Shown: positions 32,199 to 40,723, numbered from the stretch's first letter. The stretch: 41,287 nucleotides of DNA from Anaerotignum lactatifermentans (GCF_016902535.1 NZ_JACSNY010000017.1:1-41287); one strand, 5' to 3'. Notes: a model not told the origin generated them from the letters alone. Program-made: numbers and translations.

Positions 32199-32246
32199 AA
32201 AAGGCCCCGTTGGCGAAACAGAGACTTTCGCTGACGGGGCTTTTTT
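32199..32246. terminator. Bidirectional terminator
   Basis: AAAAAGGCCCCGT pairs with ACGGGGCTTTTTT, and GGCGAAA pairs with TTTCGCT inside it. It lies between convergent genes. Confidence 0.93.
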
Positions 32247-32255
32247 GGCGGCGGA

Positions 32256-33437
32256 TCATTCCTCAGAGGGAGCTTCCGAGGCGGAGGGCGCCTCCTTTTG
32301 GCGCAGGCGTTCGTTTTCCAGGCGCAGGGACGAAAGACGGGCTTCCAGTTGAGCCATCTGCTGGCGCCAGTTTTGTTCCGCCTGCTGCATCTGCGTCTCT
32401 TTTTGGGAGAGAAGCCGGGAAAGCTCTTCTCTATGGGCCTCCGCGGCGGAAATGCTTTGCTGCTCCGACTGAGAGGAAATACCATCGGGAAGATAGAACC
32501 ATTCCGGATTGCCCAGGGTTTCTTCGGCAAAGGATTCCGACGGGTCCGACACCAGCCGACCTTTTTCCAGAGCGGGAGGCAGGTCTTCCGTCAGGCTTTC
32601 CACAGGGCCAAAGGTATGGCCGTTATCGGTGGAGATACAGCGGAAGGTTTCGCCGCCGGCGGTCCAGAGAAGGGAAAGGACCTCCTTCTGCTGGGTCAGA
32701 AGACAGGAGGTACAGCCCACGCCTTCCCAGATAAGGCGAGGACGGCTCATGGCGGAGGTTTGGCGGTAGCGGTAAAGGACTTGCGTCCGAAAGAGATTGC
32801 GTACCAGATACAGCAGATGGATTTTCTCGCCATGGTCGTGAATGGACAGATCCAGCCAGGGACTGGAAGTTTGGGCCAGGGGAGACAGACTGCCTACGGT
32901 AAAGGGGGACAGCAGCAGTTCCCGGGCGGACAGTGTAGTTTTTGCCGAGCGGTAATAGAGGATCAGATGGTTTTCACTGAGGCGCTTGGCCTGGAAAATA
33001 ATCGAAGGGGACGGCAGAAAATGGTCGATGCAGTAGGGTTTCTGGCACTGCCCCTGACGATAGACCGTATACATCAGTCCATGGATGCCGGTATTGCCTA
33101 TAGGCTGATGATAGATCAGATGCAGGGCGTCCTGCTGCGGTACCATGAAATAGGAAATGGGTTGCCGGCTTTCCTGCCGGAAAAGGACTCTGGGCTCCCA
33201 GCGGTACAGATCCGGCGAGGCGCTGAGGGTGACCTCCCCCTGTTGTGTGGTATACAGCAGATAAGTATAGTCCCGATAGCGGCAAAGGGAAAACCGGGGC
33301 AGGGTATGTTCCGCCAGAAGGAGCGGGGCCGCTGCCTGTCCGTGAAGGATACGGCAGAAGATACGGTCTTTTTCCTGATAAAATACAGCATCGCTGCCCT
33401 TTGGAGTATGAAGAAATTTTAAGTAAGGTGTCTGCAT
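32256..33437 (-). CDS. Predicted beta-propeller protein with C-terminal coiled coil
   Basis: I cannot assign a family to this 393-residue protein. Residues 1-310 show about five or six repeating beta-sheet segments of roughly 45-50 residues, each with a Leu/Tyr-rich strand such as YTYLLYTTQQGEVTLS or EKIHLLYLVRN. One repeat carries an Asp-box-like STDNGHTFGP. This suggests a propeller fold. The last 75 residues are Gln/Glu/Leu-rich and predict a coiled coil (SRLLSQKETQMQQAEQ, LRLENERLRQ), ending in a Ser/Glu tail. There is no signal peptide, so it is probably cytoplasmic. Its start faces the DUF2089 regulator promoter. The real function is unknown. Confidence 0.8.
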   Translation of the reverse strand: MQTPYLKFLHTPKGSDAVFYQEKDRIFCRILHGQAAAPLLLAEHTLPRFSLCRYRDYTYLLYTTQQGEVTLSASPDLYRWEPRVLFRQESRQPISYFMVPQQDALHLIYHQPIGNTGIHGLMYTVYRQGQCQKPYCIDHFLPSPSIIFQAKRLSENHLILYYRSAKTTLSARELLLSPFTVGSLSPLAQTSSPWLDLSIHDHGEKIHLLYLVRNLFRTQVLYRYRQTSAMSRPRLIWEGVGCTSCLLTQQKEVLSLLWTAGGETFRCISTDNGHTFGPVESLTEDLPPALEKGRLVSDPSESFAEETLGNPEWFYLPDGISSQSEQQSISAAEAHREELSRLLSQKETQMQQAEQNWRQQMAQLEARLSSLRLENERLRQKEAPSASEAPSEE

Positions 33438-33503
33438 AATAAAACGCCTCCCAATGATTTGGAACAGTATATGCGGGAAAAAAGAAAAATAGGAAGAAGC
33501 TTA

Positions 33504-33556
33504 TTTTAATTAAAACAAAAATAAAGATTGACTTTAATAAAATTAAATGCTATCTT
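33504..33556 (+). promoter_or_regulatory. Promoter and palindromic operator of the DUF2089 pair
   Basis: TTGACT (33528-33533) and TATCTT (33551-33556) have a 17-bp spacer. A perfect 6-3-6 inverted repeat, TTTAAT-AAA-ATTAAA (33533-33547), fills that spacer. A perfect palindrome TTTTAATTAAAA lies just upstream (33504-33515). The two share the TTTAAT half-site, so a dimeric repressor, perhaps DUF2089 itself, could bind here. Confidence 0.65.
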
Positions 33557-33579
33557 AATAATATGAAAGAGGTGGTGAG

Positions 33580-33873
33580 ATGGAACGGATACCGGAGTGG
33601 ATCTGCCGTCTGGAGGCGGAGGATTTGGCGTTTATTAAAAACTTTGTGCTTTCCTCGGGTTCTTTAAAAGAGATTGCAGGGATTTATGGGGTGACATATC
33701 CTACGGTACGTTTGCGGCTGGACCGGCTGATCCAGAAAATAGAGCTGGCGGAACAGAAGGAGCAGGAACCCTATGTGCGGCTCATCAAGGAGCTGGCGAT
33801 GGAGGACAAAATGGATTATGCCACGGCGAAAATATTGATCGAGGCATACAGAAAGGAAAAGGAGGGAAAGTAA
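33580..33873 (+). CDS. DUF2089 family helix-turn-helix protein
   Basis: The 97-residue protein has a central helix-turn-helix, GSLKEIAGIYGVTYPTVRLR, followed by a C-terminal helical part (YVRLIKELAMEDKMDYATAK) typical of DUF2089. It lacks the N-terminal zinc ribbon that some longer DUF2089 proteins have. It probably binds DNA and may control its own operon, given the palindromes in its promoter. The GAGGTGGTGAG ribosome site is good. The next gene, a membrane protein, starts directly after its stop. Confidence 0.85.
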   Translation: MERIPEWICRLEAEDLAFIKNFVLSSGSLKEIAGIYGVTYPTVRLRLDRLIQKIELAEQKEQEPYVRLIKELAMEDKMDYATAKILIEAYRKEKEGK

Positions 33874-34179
33874 ATGGCATTTGCAACGGGTGTCATGTGG
33901 ATCATATTATTTGGGATGGTACTGCTTGGGATTGGGTTTCTGGTGCTCCAGATTTTTTTATCCAGAGCCGAGAACAAATGGCTGGGGCTGATATTGCCGG
34001 GGATTTCCTTTCTTTTCAGTCTTCTGCTGATGGTTCAGGCTTCGGAGGCGGGAGGCGCCGTACGCAGTTTTCTGGTGGGAAACGCGGGGACGGTGGTATA
34101 TCTGCTGATTTATTTCGCGGTTCGGGGGAAAAAGAAACGGAACGGGCAACTGGATCAAATGAAAATCAAAGACTTATAA
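33874..34179 (+). CDS. Small membrane protein, partner of the DUF2089 gene
   Basis: The family is not recognised. The 101-residue product has three hydrophobic spans (about residues 7-30, 36-54 and 66-84) and a basic cytoplasmic tail (RGKKKRNGQLDQMKIKDL). Its ATG directly follows the stop of the DUF2089 gene, with AAAGGAGGG inside that gene as ribosome site. DUF2089 genes elsewhere often sit beside small membrane proteins, so a regulator/membrane pair is likely. What it does is unknown. Confidence 0.75.
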   Translation: MAFATGVMWIILFGMVLLGIGFLVLQIFLSRAENKWLGLILPGISFLFSLLLMVQASEAGGAVRSFLVGNAGTVVYLLIYFAVRGKKKRNGQLDQMKIKDL

Positions 34180-34186
34180 AAACAGA

Positions 34187-34237
34187 ATTGCCGGAATCCT
34201 TTTGAGAGAAAGGATTCCGGCAATATTTGTTTGCTTA
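34187..34237 (+). repeat. GCCGGAATCC hairpin element, copy B
   Basis: A perfect 16-bp stem (34187-34202 with 34209-34224) and 6-nt loop are followed by ATTTGTTTGCTTATG. Stem core and flank match copy A at 27662. It probably terminates the DUF2089 operon; on the other strand it lies behind the DUF554 gene. Confidence 0.85.
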
Positions 34238-34256
34238 TGAAAATGCCTTTTGGTGT

Positions 34257-34943
34257 TCAGCCTAAGATCAGGGCTTTCAGAGCGAAGAACAGCGGCGGTA
34301 CCAGCAGGGACGGCAGCATATTCAGTGTTTTCAGGTCTTTGATCTTTAAAATGCCGATGCCGGAGGACGCGATCAAAAATCCGCCGATGACAGAAATTTC
34401 GCACATGAGGGCGTCCGTCAGGAATTCTGAAAGGAAACCGGCAAACAGATAAATAGCGCCCTGCCAGCAGAACAATATCGGCGCGGCAAGAGCAATACCG
34501 ATGCCGTAGGTGGAGGCCAGTACGGCGGAAGTGACCAGATCCAGAGTGGCGTTGGTCAAAAGATAGGTATGATCTCCATAGAGGGCGCTTTGGATGGGCC
34601 CAACGATGGAAAGCGTACCGATACAGAATAAAAGGATGGCGGTGGACAGACCTTCCCCTAAATTGGAAGAGGAAAAACGGCCGGTCAGAGACTGAAAACG
34701 GCGGTCGATATCCAGAATATTCCCTACTAGAGAGCCGATAGCCAGACTGGCGATAAACAGTACCGGATAGACACTGTTGGGCATATTCTGCACAATAGCG
34801 TTGATGCCCAGTCCAGCGGCGGCAAGGCCCATGGAGTTAAAAAGAACGTCCTGATACTGGGGCTTTACGCCTTTACGGAGCAGAGAGCCTACCACAGAGC
34901 CGATGAGTATGGTGCTGGTATTGACAATGGTGCCGATCATCAT
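34257..34943 (-). CDS. DUF554 family membrane protein
   Basis: This protein of about 228 residues has six or seven hydrophobic segments and the DUF554 (YdfK/YqgA-like) opening MIGTIVNTSTILIGSVVGSL, with IGSLVGNILDIDRR and a late IGGFLIASSGIGILK. It is an inner membrane protein of unknown function, possibly a small-solute channel or transporter. I chose the ATG at 34943, ten bases after AAAGGA. A GTG at 34952 would be too close. A second ATG at 34940 is equally possible. Confidence 0.88.
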   Translation of the reverse strand: MMIGTIVNTSTILIGSVVGSLLRKGVKPQYQDVLFNSMGLAAAGLGINAIVQNMPNSVYPVLFIASLAIGSLVGNILDIDRRFQSLTGRFSSSNLGEGLSTAILLFCIGTLSIVGPIQSALYGDHTYLLTNATLDLVTSAVLASTYGIGIALAAPILFCWQGAIYLFAGFLSEFLTDALMCEISVIGGFLIASSGIGILKIKDLKTLNMLPSLLVPPLFFALKALILG

Positions 34944-35043
34944 AAAAAACACATCCTTTTCTTTCGTATGAATTTTCTTTTGTATGTTGGAAAAAACAAT
35001 ATCAGTATATACCTAAAAAAGCCATCTGCGCAAGGAAAAAAAC

Positions 35044-35074
35044 AAAAAAATGCCCTTTCCCGAAGGAAAGGGCA
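35044..35074 (-). terminator. Terminator of the lexA-nadE unit
   Basis: A perfect 10-bp stem (TGCCCTTTCC / GGAAAGGGCA) with a CGAA loop is followed on the minus strand by seven T residues. It lies 7 bp after nadE. Confidence 0.9.
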
Positions 35075-35081
35075 GGCAGAA

Positions 35082-37022
35082 TCAAAGTTTTTCCGCTTCT
35101 TCCATCCACAAACGGGAAGAGGCATCGGAAGGCATCCGCCAGTCACTGCGAGGGGACAGACACAAAGCGCCGACCTTGGGACCGTCCGGCAGACAGGAAC
35201 GCTTGAACTGCTGGATAAAGAAACGGCGGTAGAAGTTCTTCAGCCATTTCACCAGAGTGTCTCTGTCATAGCGCTGCTGGAAAGCCTGCTCCGCAAGATA
35301 GAGAACCTTATCCGGATGGAAGCCGAAACGCAGGATCTGGAACAGGAAGAAATCGTGGAGTTCATAAGGACCTACCAGATCTTCTGTTTTCTGATTGATC
35401 TTACCCTCCTGATCGGGAGGCAGAAGTTCCGGGCTGATGGGAGTATCCAATACATCGAAGAGGATATCGGAGGCCTTTTCGCTGAGAGTACCGGACTGCG
35501 CAACCCAATGGACCAGAACGCGGACCAGCGTTTTGGGAACGCCGGCATTGACACCGTACATGGACATATGGTCACCGTTATAGGTAGCCCAGCCAAGAGC
35601 CAGTTCCGAAAGGTCACCGGTACCGACTACCAGACCATTGGCCTGATTTGCCAGATCCATGAGGATCTGGGTGCGTTCTCTGGCCTGAGTGTTTTCATAG
35701 GTGACGTCATGGACGCTGGGGTCATGGCCGATATCGGAGAAGTGCTGCAGCGCCGCGTCGCGGATAGAAATTTCCCGTGTCTGGATGCCTAAGGAGGCCA
35801 TCAGATCCAGGGCGTTATGGTAGGTACGATCGGTAGTGCCGAAGCCGGGCATGGTGACACCCAGTACATGGTCCCGGGGAATGCCCAGGTAATCACAGGC
35901 TTTGACGGAAACCAGCAGAGCCAGTGTGGAATCCAGTCCGCCGGAAATGCCGATTACCAGTGTATTGGCGTGGGTATGCTCCATACGGCGGGCCAGACCG
36001 GTTACCTGGATCTGGAAAATATTCTGGCAGCGGCTGTCCAGAGAGGAGGTATCCGCGGGAACGAAAGGCGCGTCGGAAACGGCGCGGGCCAGACGATCAA
36101 AGGAAGTATCCTCCAGTCGGAAGGAGATTTCCCGGTAGAAGCGCTGCGCATCCGGCTGGGAAAGCTGCTCCATAAAGGTAGTATGGCGGCGGCGTTCATT
36201 GGTCAGAAGCTCCAGGTCCACATCCCGGCTGACAACCTGCCCCTCTCTGGAGAAGGATTCTGTTTCGCCCAGAATTACCCCGTTTTCACAGATGAGGCTG
36301 TGGCCGCTGAATACAGCGTCCTGAGTGGATTCGCCGATGCCGGCGGAAGTATACACATATGCCGCCAGACAACGGGAAGCCTGCTGAGACACCAGCTGTC
36401 TGCGGTAAAGAGGTTTGGACGCCAGTTCATTGCTGGCGGAAAGATTCAGGAGTACAGTAGCGCCGTAAAGGGCGGCGTAGGAGCTGGGCGGGATCGGTAC
36501 CCAAAGGTCTTCGCAGATCTCCAGTCCGATTTTCAGCCCGGGGACATTTTCAGCGGAGAAAAGCAGATCCGCGCCAATGGGCACTCTCTGTCCGGCAAAG
36601 GTGATCTCCTCGCTGATCAGGTCCCTGGAGGAGGAGAACCAGCGTTCTTCGTAAAATTCACTGTAATTGGGGATAAAGGTCTTGGGCACCAGACCCAGAA
36701 TACGGCCGCGGCACAAAAGAGCGGCGCAGTTAAAGAGCTGATTGTCCAAAGCGACGGGAACTCCCACCGCAATTACCATATCCACATCGGCCGTAGCCGC
36801 CGCGATATCCTTGAGAGCTTCCTGGGCGCCATGAAGCAGAGGCTGCTGGAAGAAAAGGTCGGCGCAGGTATAGCCGGTCAGGGAAAGCTCGGGGAAGGTG
36901 AGGACTTTTACCTGCTGTTTCTGCGCTTCCCGGATGGCATCCAGGATCTGTTCTTTATTATAAATACAGTCGGCAACTTTCAGTCTGGGGACTGCGGCGC
37001 CGATTCTGATAAAACCATACAT
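35082..37022 (-). CDS. nadE: Glutamine-dependent NAD+ synthetase
   Basis: The 646-residue enzyme is the long, two-domain form. The N-terminal nitrilase-like glutaminase domain has the triad Glu45 (FPELSLTGY), Lys114 (LVPKTFIPNY) and Cys170 (LEICEDLW). The C-terminal synthetase domain carries the ATP-binding P-loop GISGGLDSTLAL and GTGDLSELALG. It makes NAD+ from deamido-NAD+ and glutamine, the ammonia passing between the domains. TAAGGAG precedes the ATG. The gene begins 16 bp after lexA and shares its direction, so the two are probably co-transcribed. Confidence 0.96.
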   Translation of the reverse strand: MYGFIRIGAAVPRLKVADCIYNKEQILDAIREAQKQQVKVLTFPELSLTGYTCADLFFQQPLLHGAQEALKDIAAATADVDMVIAVGVPVALDNQLFNCAALLCRGRILGLVPKTFIPNYSEFYEERWFSSSRDLISEEITFAGQRVPIGADLLFSAENVPGLKIGLEICEDLWVPIPPSSYAALYGATVLLNLSASNELASKPLYRRQLVSQQASRCLAAYVYTSAGIGESTQDAVFSGHSLICENGVILGETESFSREGQVVSRDVDLELLTNERRRHTTFMEQLSQPDAQRFYREISFRLEDTSFDRLARAVSDAPFVPADTSSLDSRCQNIFQIQVTGLARRMEHTHANTLVIGISGGLDSTLALLVSVKACDYLGIPRDHVLGVTMPGFGTTDRTYHNALDLMASLGIQTREISIRDAALQHFSDIGHDPSVHDVTYENTQARERTQILMDLANQANGLVVGTGDLSELALGWATYNGDHMSMYGVNAGVPKTLVRVLVHWVAQSGTLSEKASDILFDVLDTPISPELLPPDQEGKINQKTEDLVGPYELHDFFLFQILRFGFHPDKVLYLAEQAFQQRYDRDTLVKWLKNFYRRFFIQQFKRSCLPDGPKVGALCLSPRSDWRMPSDASSRLWMEEAEKL

Positions 37023-37038
37023 ACGTTTGATTCACTCC

Positions 37039-37647
37039 TTAAAATTTTCTGAAAAGACCGATGACTTTGCCTAAGATCGTAACGTCTCGAACCATGATTG
37101 GGGTCATGGAAGGGTTCTCCGGCTGAAGGCGGACAAAGTCCTTTTCTTTATAGAATGTTTTGACGGTGGCGTAATCTTCGATCAAAGCCACGACGATATC
37201 GCCGTTATTGGCGGTATTCTGCTGGCGCACCAGGATCATATCCTTATCGAAGATGCCGGCGCCGATCATGCTTTCGCCCCGAACCTTGAGCATAAAGACT
37301 TTATCGTTATGGACATATTCCACCGGGATGGGGAAGGTATCCTCGATATTTTCCACGGCCAGGATAGGGCTGCCGGCGGTGATATTGCCGATAATGGGGA
37401 CCTGTACCAGTTCCTTTTCCGGCAGGGCATAGTCCTCATCCAGAATCTCAATGGCTCTGGGTTTGGTAGGATCTCTGCGGATCAGACCTTTTTTCTCCAG
37501 TCTGGATAAATGTCCGTGGACAGTGGAGGTGGATTTCAGGCCGACGGCCTCACAGATCTCCCGAACGGAAGGGGGATAGCCCTTTTCCCGCACTTCCTGT
37601 TTCATGTATTCCAATATCTGCTTTTGCTTCGCGGATAATTCGTTCAT
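37039..37647 (-). CDS. lexA: SOS repressor LexA
   Basis: This 202-residue repressor has an N-terminal winged helix-turn-helix ([20 protein letters not shown], 27-46). The C-terminal autocleavage domain has the Ala91-Gly92 scissile bond (ITAGSP), Ser126 (RGESM) and Lys163 (ATVKTF). RecA-stimulated self-cleavage releases SOS genes. I chose ATG 37647 behind AAGGAGTGAG; the upstream in-frame extension covers the promoter. A GAAC-N4-GTTC operator lies in the divergent promoter of the LysM gene. Confidence 0.97.
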   Translation of the reverse strand: MNELSAKQKQILEYMKQEVREKGYPPSVREICEAVGLKSTSTVHGHLSRLEKKGLIRRDPTKPRAIEILDEDYALPEKELVQVPIIGNITAGSPILAVENIEDTFPIPVEYVHNDKVFMLKVRGESMIGAGIFDKDMILVRQQNTANNGDIVVALIEDYATVKTFYKEKDFVRLQPENPSMTPIMVRDVTILGKVIGLFRKF

Positions 37648-37687
37648 GGGCTCACTCCTTGCGGTATTTTTTGAATTTTTCTTCTTT

Positions 37688-37716
37688 ACTATACCACAGG
37701 AAGACAGCAAAATCAA
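37688..37716 (-). promoter_or_regulatory. lexA promoter
   Basis: On the minus strand TTGATT (37711-37716) and TATAGT (37688-37693) are 17 bp apart. An inverted repeat TTCGT-N5-ACGAA (37724-37738) lies just upstream and may be a weak second LexA site. Confidence 0.7.
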
Positions 37717-37746
37717 ACCTGTGTTCGTAAAAAACGAAAAAAGTTG

Positions 37747-37775
37747 TTGACAAAGAACGAATGTTCGTGTAATAT
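37747..37775 (+). promoter_or_regulatory. SOS-regulated promoter of the LysM gene
   Basis: TTGACA (37747-37752) and TAATAT (37770-37775) are 17 bp apart. The spacer contains GAAC-GAAT-GTTC (37755-37766), a match to the Gram-positive LexA box, so LexA binding should block RNA polymerase. Confidence 0.88.
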
Positions 37776-37818
37776 GAGAACAGAAAAAGAAAATATGTTC
37801 GAAGAAGGGGTGAGATAG

Positions 37819-38139
37819 ATGGATGGAAGAAGACGCAGAAGAATGGTACGGAAATCAAAAAAAGCGAGAAAAAACGTACTGGTACTGTTGACACTGGCAT
37901 TGATTGTAGGGCTGGGTACCATTGCCATGGGTGCGCAGGGCGGAAAGGAAGGCAGCGTCTGCTATGAGTCCGTTCTGATCCATACAGGAGATACCCTTTG
38001 GTCCATTGCGGAGGAATATAAATCAGAGGGAGAAAAGACCGAACATATGATTGATGATATTCTGAAGCTCAATGGAATAAAAACGACGAAAATTCGTTCG
38101 GGAGAGCATATTCTGGTGCCTGTGGAAAAAGCGTCATAG
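37819..38139 (+). CDS. LysM-domain protein, YneA-like SOS division inhibitor
   Basis: The 106-residue protein has a very basic start ([18 protein letters not shown]), one membrane span (about residues 20-38) and an extracytoplasmic LysM domain ([16 protein letters not shown] through GEHILVPV). This matches YneA of Bacillus in size, topology and location opposite lexA; YneA delays cell division during the SOS response. The LexA box in its promoter supports that role. No recombinase gene of the yneB type follows. GGGGTGA lies 7 bp before the ATG. Confidence 0.85.
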   Translation: MDGRRRRRMVRKSKKARKNVLVLLTLALIVGLGTIAMGAQGGKEGSVCYESVLIHTGDTLWSIAEEYKSEGEKTEHMIDDILKLNGIKTTKIRSGEHILVPVEKAS

Positions 38140-38195
38140 ATAAAGAAGAAAATCGGGCAAAGGAAAGAGAAGATGTTTTTCATAGATGGACAGCT

Positions 38196-38227
38196 GGCGT
38201 AAGGAGTGGGATTCTTACGCCTTTTTT
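38196..38227 (+). terminator. Terminator after the LysM gene
   Basis: GGCGTAAG (38196-38203) pairs with CTTACGCC (38214-38221), followed by a T run. Confidence 0.9.
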
Positions 38228-38250
38228 AATTTTTTCTTTTTCGTATACAT

Positions 38251-38279
38251 TTGTCCGTGGAAATGATACAATATAGTAT
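38251..38279 (+). promoter_or_regulatory. nfeD-floA promoter
   Basis: TTGTCC (38251-38256) and TAGTAT (38274-38279) are 17 bp apart, about 40 bp before the first gene. A direct repeat AGTACGA(T/A) follows at 38281 and 38290. Confidence 0.55.
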
Positions 38280-38316
38280 AAGTACGATCAGTACGAAAGA
38301 AAAAGGGGGTTGAAGA

Positions 38317-38787
38317 ATGCTGCCTTGGATTATTTTAATAGGAATTCTTGGTCTGGTGCTGGTATTTGCGGAGATTTTGATGCCGGGATTTGGTATTTTT
38401 GGAATTCTGGGCGCTGTGGCCATGATTGTTACAGCGGTCCTGTCCTATTTCTCTTATGGCATTTCCGGTTTTTTACTGGCGCTGGTACTGCTGGTGATCG
38501 TTTTCGCGGCGATGGTGGTCTTTGCGAAAAAAAGCGGGATGTACAATAAAGTCGTGCTGACGGCGAAGCAGGAGGCAAAGGATTTTGATGAGAGCGCTCT
38601 GACAGGACTGATGGGAATGGAAGGCGTGACACAGACAACACTGCGGCCCTTTGGTGTGGCGGATTTTCAGGGGAAAAGCGTGGATGTCTGCTCCGCCGGA
38701 GATTTTATTGATCGGGGGAAAAAGGTCAGGGTCACCAGAATCAGCGGGAAAACCGTAACTGTGGTGGAATGTGAAACAGAAAAATAA
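38317..38787 (+). CDS. NfeD family protein
   Basis: This 156-residue protein has two to three N-terminal membrane spans (PWIILIGILGLVLVFAEILMPG is cut by the typical E-x-x-x-PG motif). A cytoplasmic OB-fold domain (about 90-156) includes LMGMEGVTQTTLRPFG and VRVTRISGKTVTVVE. This is the short form without the ClpP-like protease domain. It is paired with flotillin FloA, 30 bp downstream, the standard arrangement; the two organise membrane microdomains. Confidence 0.92.
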   Translation: MLPWIILIGILGLVLVFAEILMPGFGIFGILGAVAMIVTAVLSYFSYGISGFLLALVLLVIVFAAMVVFAKKSGMYNKVVLTAKQEAKDFDESALTGLMGMEGVTQTTLRPFGVADFQGKSVDVCSAGDFIDRGKKVRVTRISGKTVTVVECETEK

Positions 38788-38817
38788 AAATGAATTAAGG
38801 AAAGGGGTCATTGTGGA

Positions 38818-39828
38818 ATGGATTTGATATTATCATTGGTAGTGCCGATCATTGTGATCGTTGTTCTGGTTGCGGTCTTTTTGAGCTTTGTGCCGTTGGG
38901 ATTGTGGATCTCCGCTGTTTCGGCAGGGGTAAAGGTCGGCATTTTCTCTCTGGTGGGCATGCGGCTGCGCAGAGTCCGCGCGGATAAAATTATCCGCCCT
39001 CTTATCAAGGCACAGAAGGCTGGTATGGACGTTAACGCCAATCAGCTGGAGTCCCATCTGCTTTCCGGCGGGCGCGTGGATAATGTGGTAGACGCTTTGA
39101 TCGCGGCGCACCGGGCGAATCTGGATCTGTCCTTTGAACGGGCGGCGGCCATTGATCTGGCAGGACGAAATGTGTTTGAGGCGGTGCGTATGAGCGTTAC
39201 GCCAAAGATTATCGAAACACCGTGGATCTCCGCGGTTGCCATCGACGGTATCGAAGTAAAGGTTATTGCGAAGGTAACCGTTCGGGCGAACCTGGGCCGT
39301 CTGGTGGGCGGCGCCGGGGAGGAAACCATCATCGCCAGAGTCGGCGAGGGGATTGTTACTACCGTAGGTTCTTCCCAGAGCCATAAAAGCGTATTGGAAA
39401 ATCCCGATCTGATTTCCAGAACAGTGCTGGCAAAAGGTCTGGATAACGGAACGGCTTTCGAAATTCTTTCCATTGATATTGCGGATGTGGATATTGGCAG
39501 AAATATCGGCGCCCATTTGCAGATCCAGCAGGCGGAGGCCGACAAGCAGATCGCGCAGGCCAAAGCCGAAGAACGCCGGGCGACAGCTATTGCCAAAGAG
39601 CAGGAAATGCGCGCGGAGGTAGAGCGCATGAAAGCGAAAGTAGTGGAGGCGGAAGCGGAAGTGCCTATGGCAATGGCAGATGCGTTAAGAAGCGGAAATC
39701 TGGGGGTCATGGATTACTACCGGATGCAGAACGTGCAGGCGGATACCAGCATGAAAAACAATATTGGTTCTACCGATTTAACGGAAGTTTTGAGAAAGAA
39801 AGACGATTTGCCGAAAGACAAACAGTAA
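38818..39828 (+). CDS. floA: Flotillin-like protein FloA
   Basis: The 336-residue protein starts with a hydrophobic hairpin (about residues 3-30). The conserved FloA body follows: [38 protein letters not shown] and [20 protein letters not shown] coiled-coil EA-rich stretch ([17 protein letters not shown] through [14 protein letters not shown]) precedes a short tail. Bacterial flotillins form membrane microdomain assemblies that affect fluidity and signalling. AAGGAAAGGGG lies before the ATG. A terminator follows. Confidence 0.96.
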   Translation: MDLILSLVVPIIVIVVLVAVFLSFVPLGLWISAVSAGVKVGIFSLVGMRLRRVRADKIIRPLIKAQKAGMDVNANQLESHLLSGGRVDNVVDALIAAHRANLDLSFERAAAIDLAGRNVFEAVRMSVTPKIIETPWISAVAIDGIEVKVIAKVTVRANLGRLVGGAGEETIIARVGEGIVTTVGSSQSHKSVLENPDLISRTVLAKGLDNGTAFEILSIDIADVDIGRNIGAHLQIQQAEADKQIAQAKAEERRATAIAKEQEMRAEVERMKAKVVEAEAEVPMAMADALRSGNLGVMDYYRMQNVQADTSMKNNIGSTDLTEVLRKKDDLPKDKQ

Positions 39829-39834
39829 AAAAAG

Positions 39835-39866
39835 ACCGCCTGCGGGGAATCTGCGGGCGGTTTTTG
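39835..39866 (+). terminator. Terminator after floA
   Basis: ACCGCC (39835-39840) pairs with GGCGGT (39856-39861), followed by a T run. Confidence 0.85.
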
Positions 39867-39910
39867 TATTTTTGAGACAGAGATAAAACAGAGAGAAAGG
39901 AGGGCTATTT

Positions 39911-40699
39911 TTGCGGGATATGATTCAAAAAGAACTGGAGAAGATCCAGAAAAAAGAAGAGCGGTTTTTGTCAGAAAGCAAAAAGGAAAAAACAGGTACC
40001 ATACAGGAACTGACGGAGAAAATAGAGAAAAAGATTCCTTCTAAATTGAAAGAAACGCTGGATACAGCTTTTTATAAAGGGTTTTATCTGATATTTGAAA
40101 AAGGGACGGCAGTGGTGGAGAAGTCATTTAAAGGAGAAGAAATGGCTCTGGAATTTAAGGTCAATGATTTCCGCGTGGACCAGAGCCCAACAAGGCGTTC
40201 CCTCAAAAAGATGGACCGGCTGGCGGGAAAAAGCAAGAGCCTGAATTCCGCCATTACTACTGTGGAAGGCGCAGGTCTGGGGCTTCTGGGCATTGGTCTG
40301 CCGGATATTCCTGTGTTTATGGGGATGCTCATGAAGGGGATTTACGAGACGGCGGTGGGATATGGTTTTGACTATACCAAAGAGAAAGAACGGGTATTGA
40401 TTCTGCGGATGATTTATACGGCATTGGCGCCGGAGGAAGAACGCAGACAGGCGGACCTATGGGTAGAGGACTGGATCAGCCACATGGAAGAACCGGATGT
40501 GGCCTATGATTTTGATGAGGAAGTAAGGGAAGCGGCGTCAGCGCTGTCTTTTTCCATGATGACGGCAAAATTTGTGCAGGGACTGCCGGTGGTAGGCGTT
40601 GTAGGCGGAGTGACCAATCTGATGACTTACCGCAGGATCATTGGGTATGCCGCGTTGAAGTACAAAAAAAGATATTTAAGAAAGAAAAGAAAAGAATAA
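39911..40699 (+). CDS. EcsC family protein
   Basis: This 262-residue protein has a Lys/Glu-rich helical N-terminus and then the EcsC core. The core includes LNSAITTVEGAGLGLLGIG with an LPDIPVFMGMLMKGIYETA segment, ALSFSMMTAKFVQGLPVVG and TYRRIIGYAALKYKKRYL. EcsC proteins are membrane-associated through central hydrophobic helices and their role is unclear. AGGAGGG is 7 bp from TTG 39911 but 16 bp from ATG 39920, so I chose TTG. The sigma-G promoter of the next gene overlaps its stop. Confidence 0.87.
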   Translation: MRDMIQKELEKIQKKEERFLSESKKEKTGTIQELTEKIEKKIPSKLKETLDTAFYKGFYLIFEKGTAVVEKSFKGEEMALEFKVNDFRVDQSPTRRSLKKMDRLAGKSKSLNSAITTVEGAGLGLLGIGLPDIPVFMGMLMKGIYETAVGYGFDYTKEKERVLILRMIYTALAPEEERRQADLWVEDWISHMEEPDVAYDFDEEVREAASALSFSMMTAKFVQGLPVVGVVGGVTNLMTYRRIIGYAALKYKKRYLRKKRKE

Positions 40700-40723
40700 A
40701 AAGAAGGGCCATTGTTCATACTA
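40694..40723 (+). promoter_or_regulatory. Consensus sigma-G promoter
   Basis: GAATA (40694-40698), an 18-bp spacer and CATACTA (40717-40723) match the sigma-G consensus GHATR-N18-CATWHTA at every position. It lies about 50 bp before the 52-residue gene and predicts forespore-specific expression. Confidence 0.75.

Noticed and set aside
32298-33422. A 374-residue plus-strand frame opposite the propeller gene
   Set aside because: I kept the minus-strand frame because its protein has regular strand repeats and a coiled coil, and a terminator lies at its end. The plus-strand frame lacks a ribosome site.
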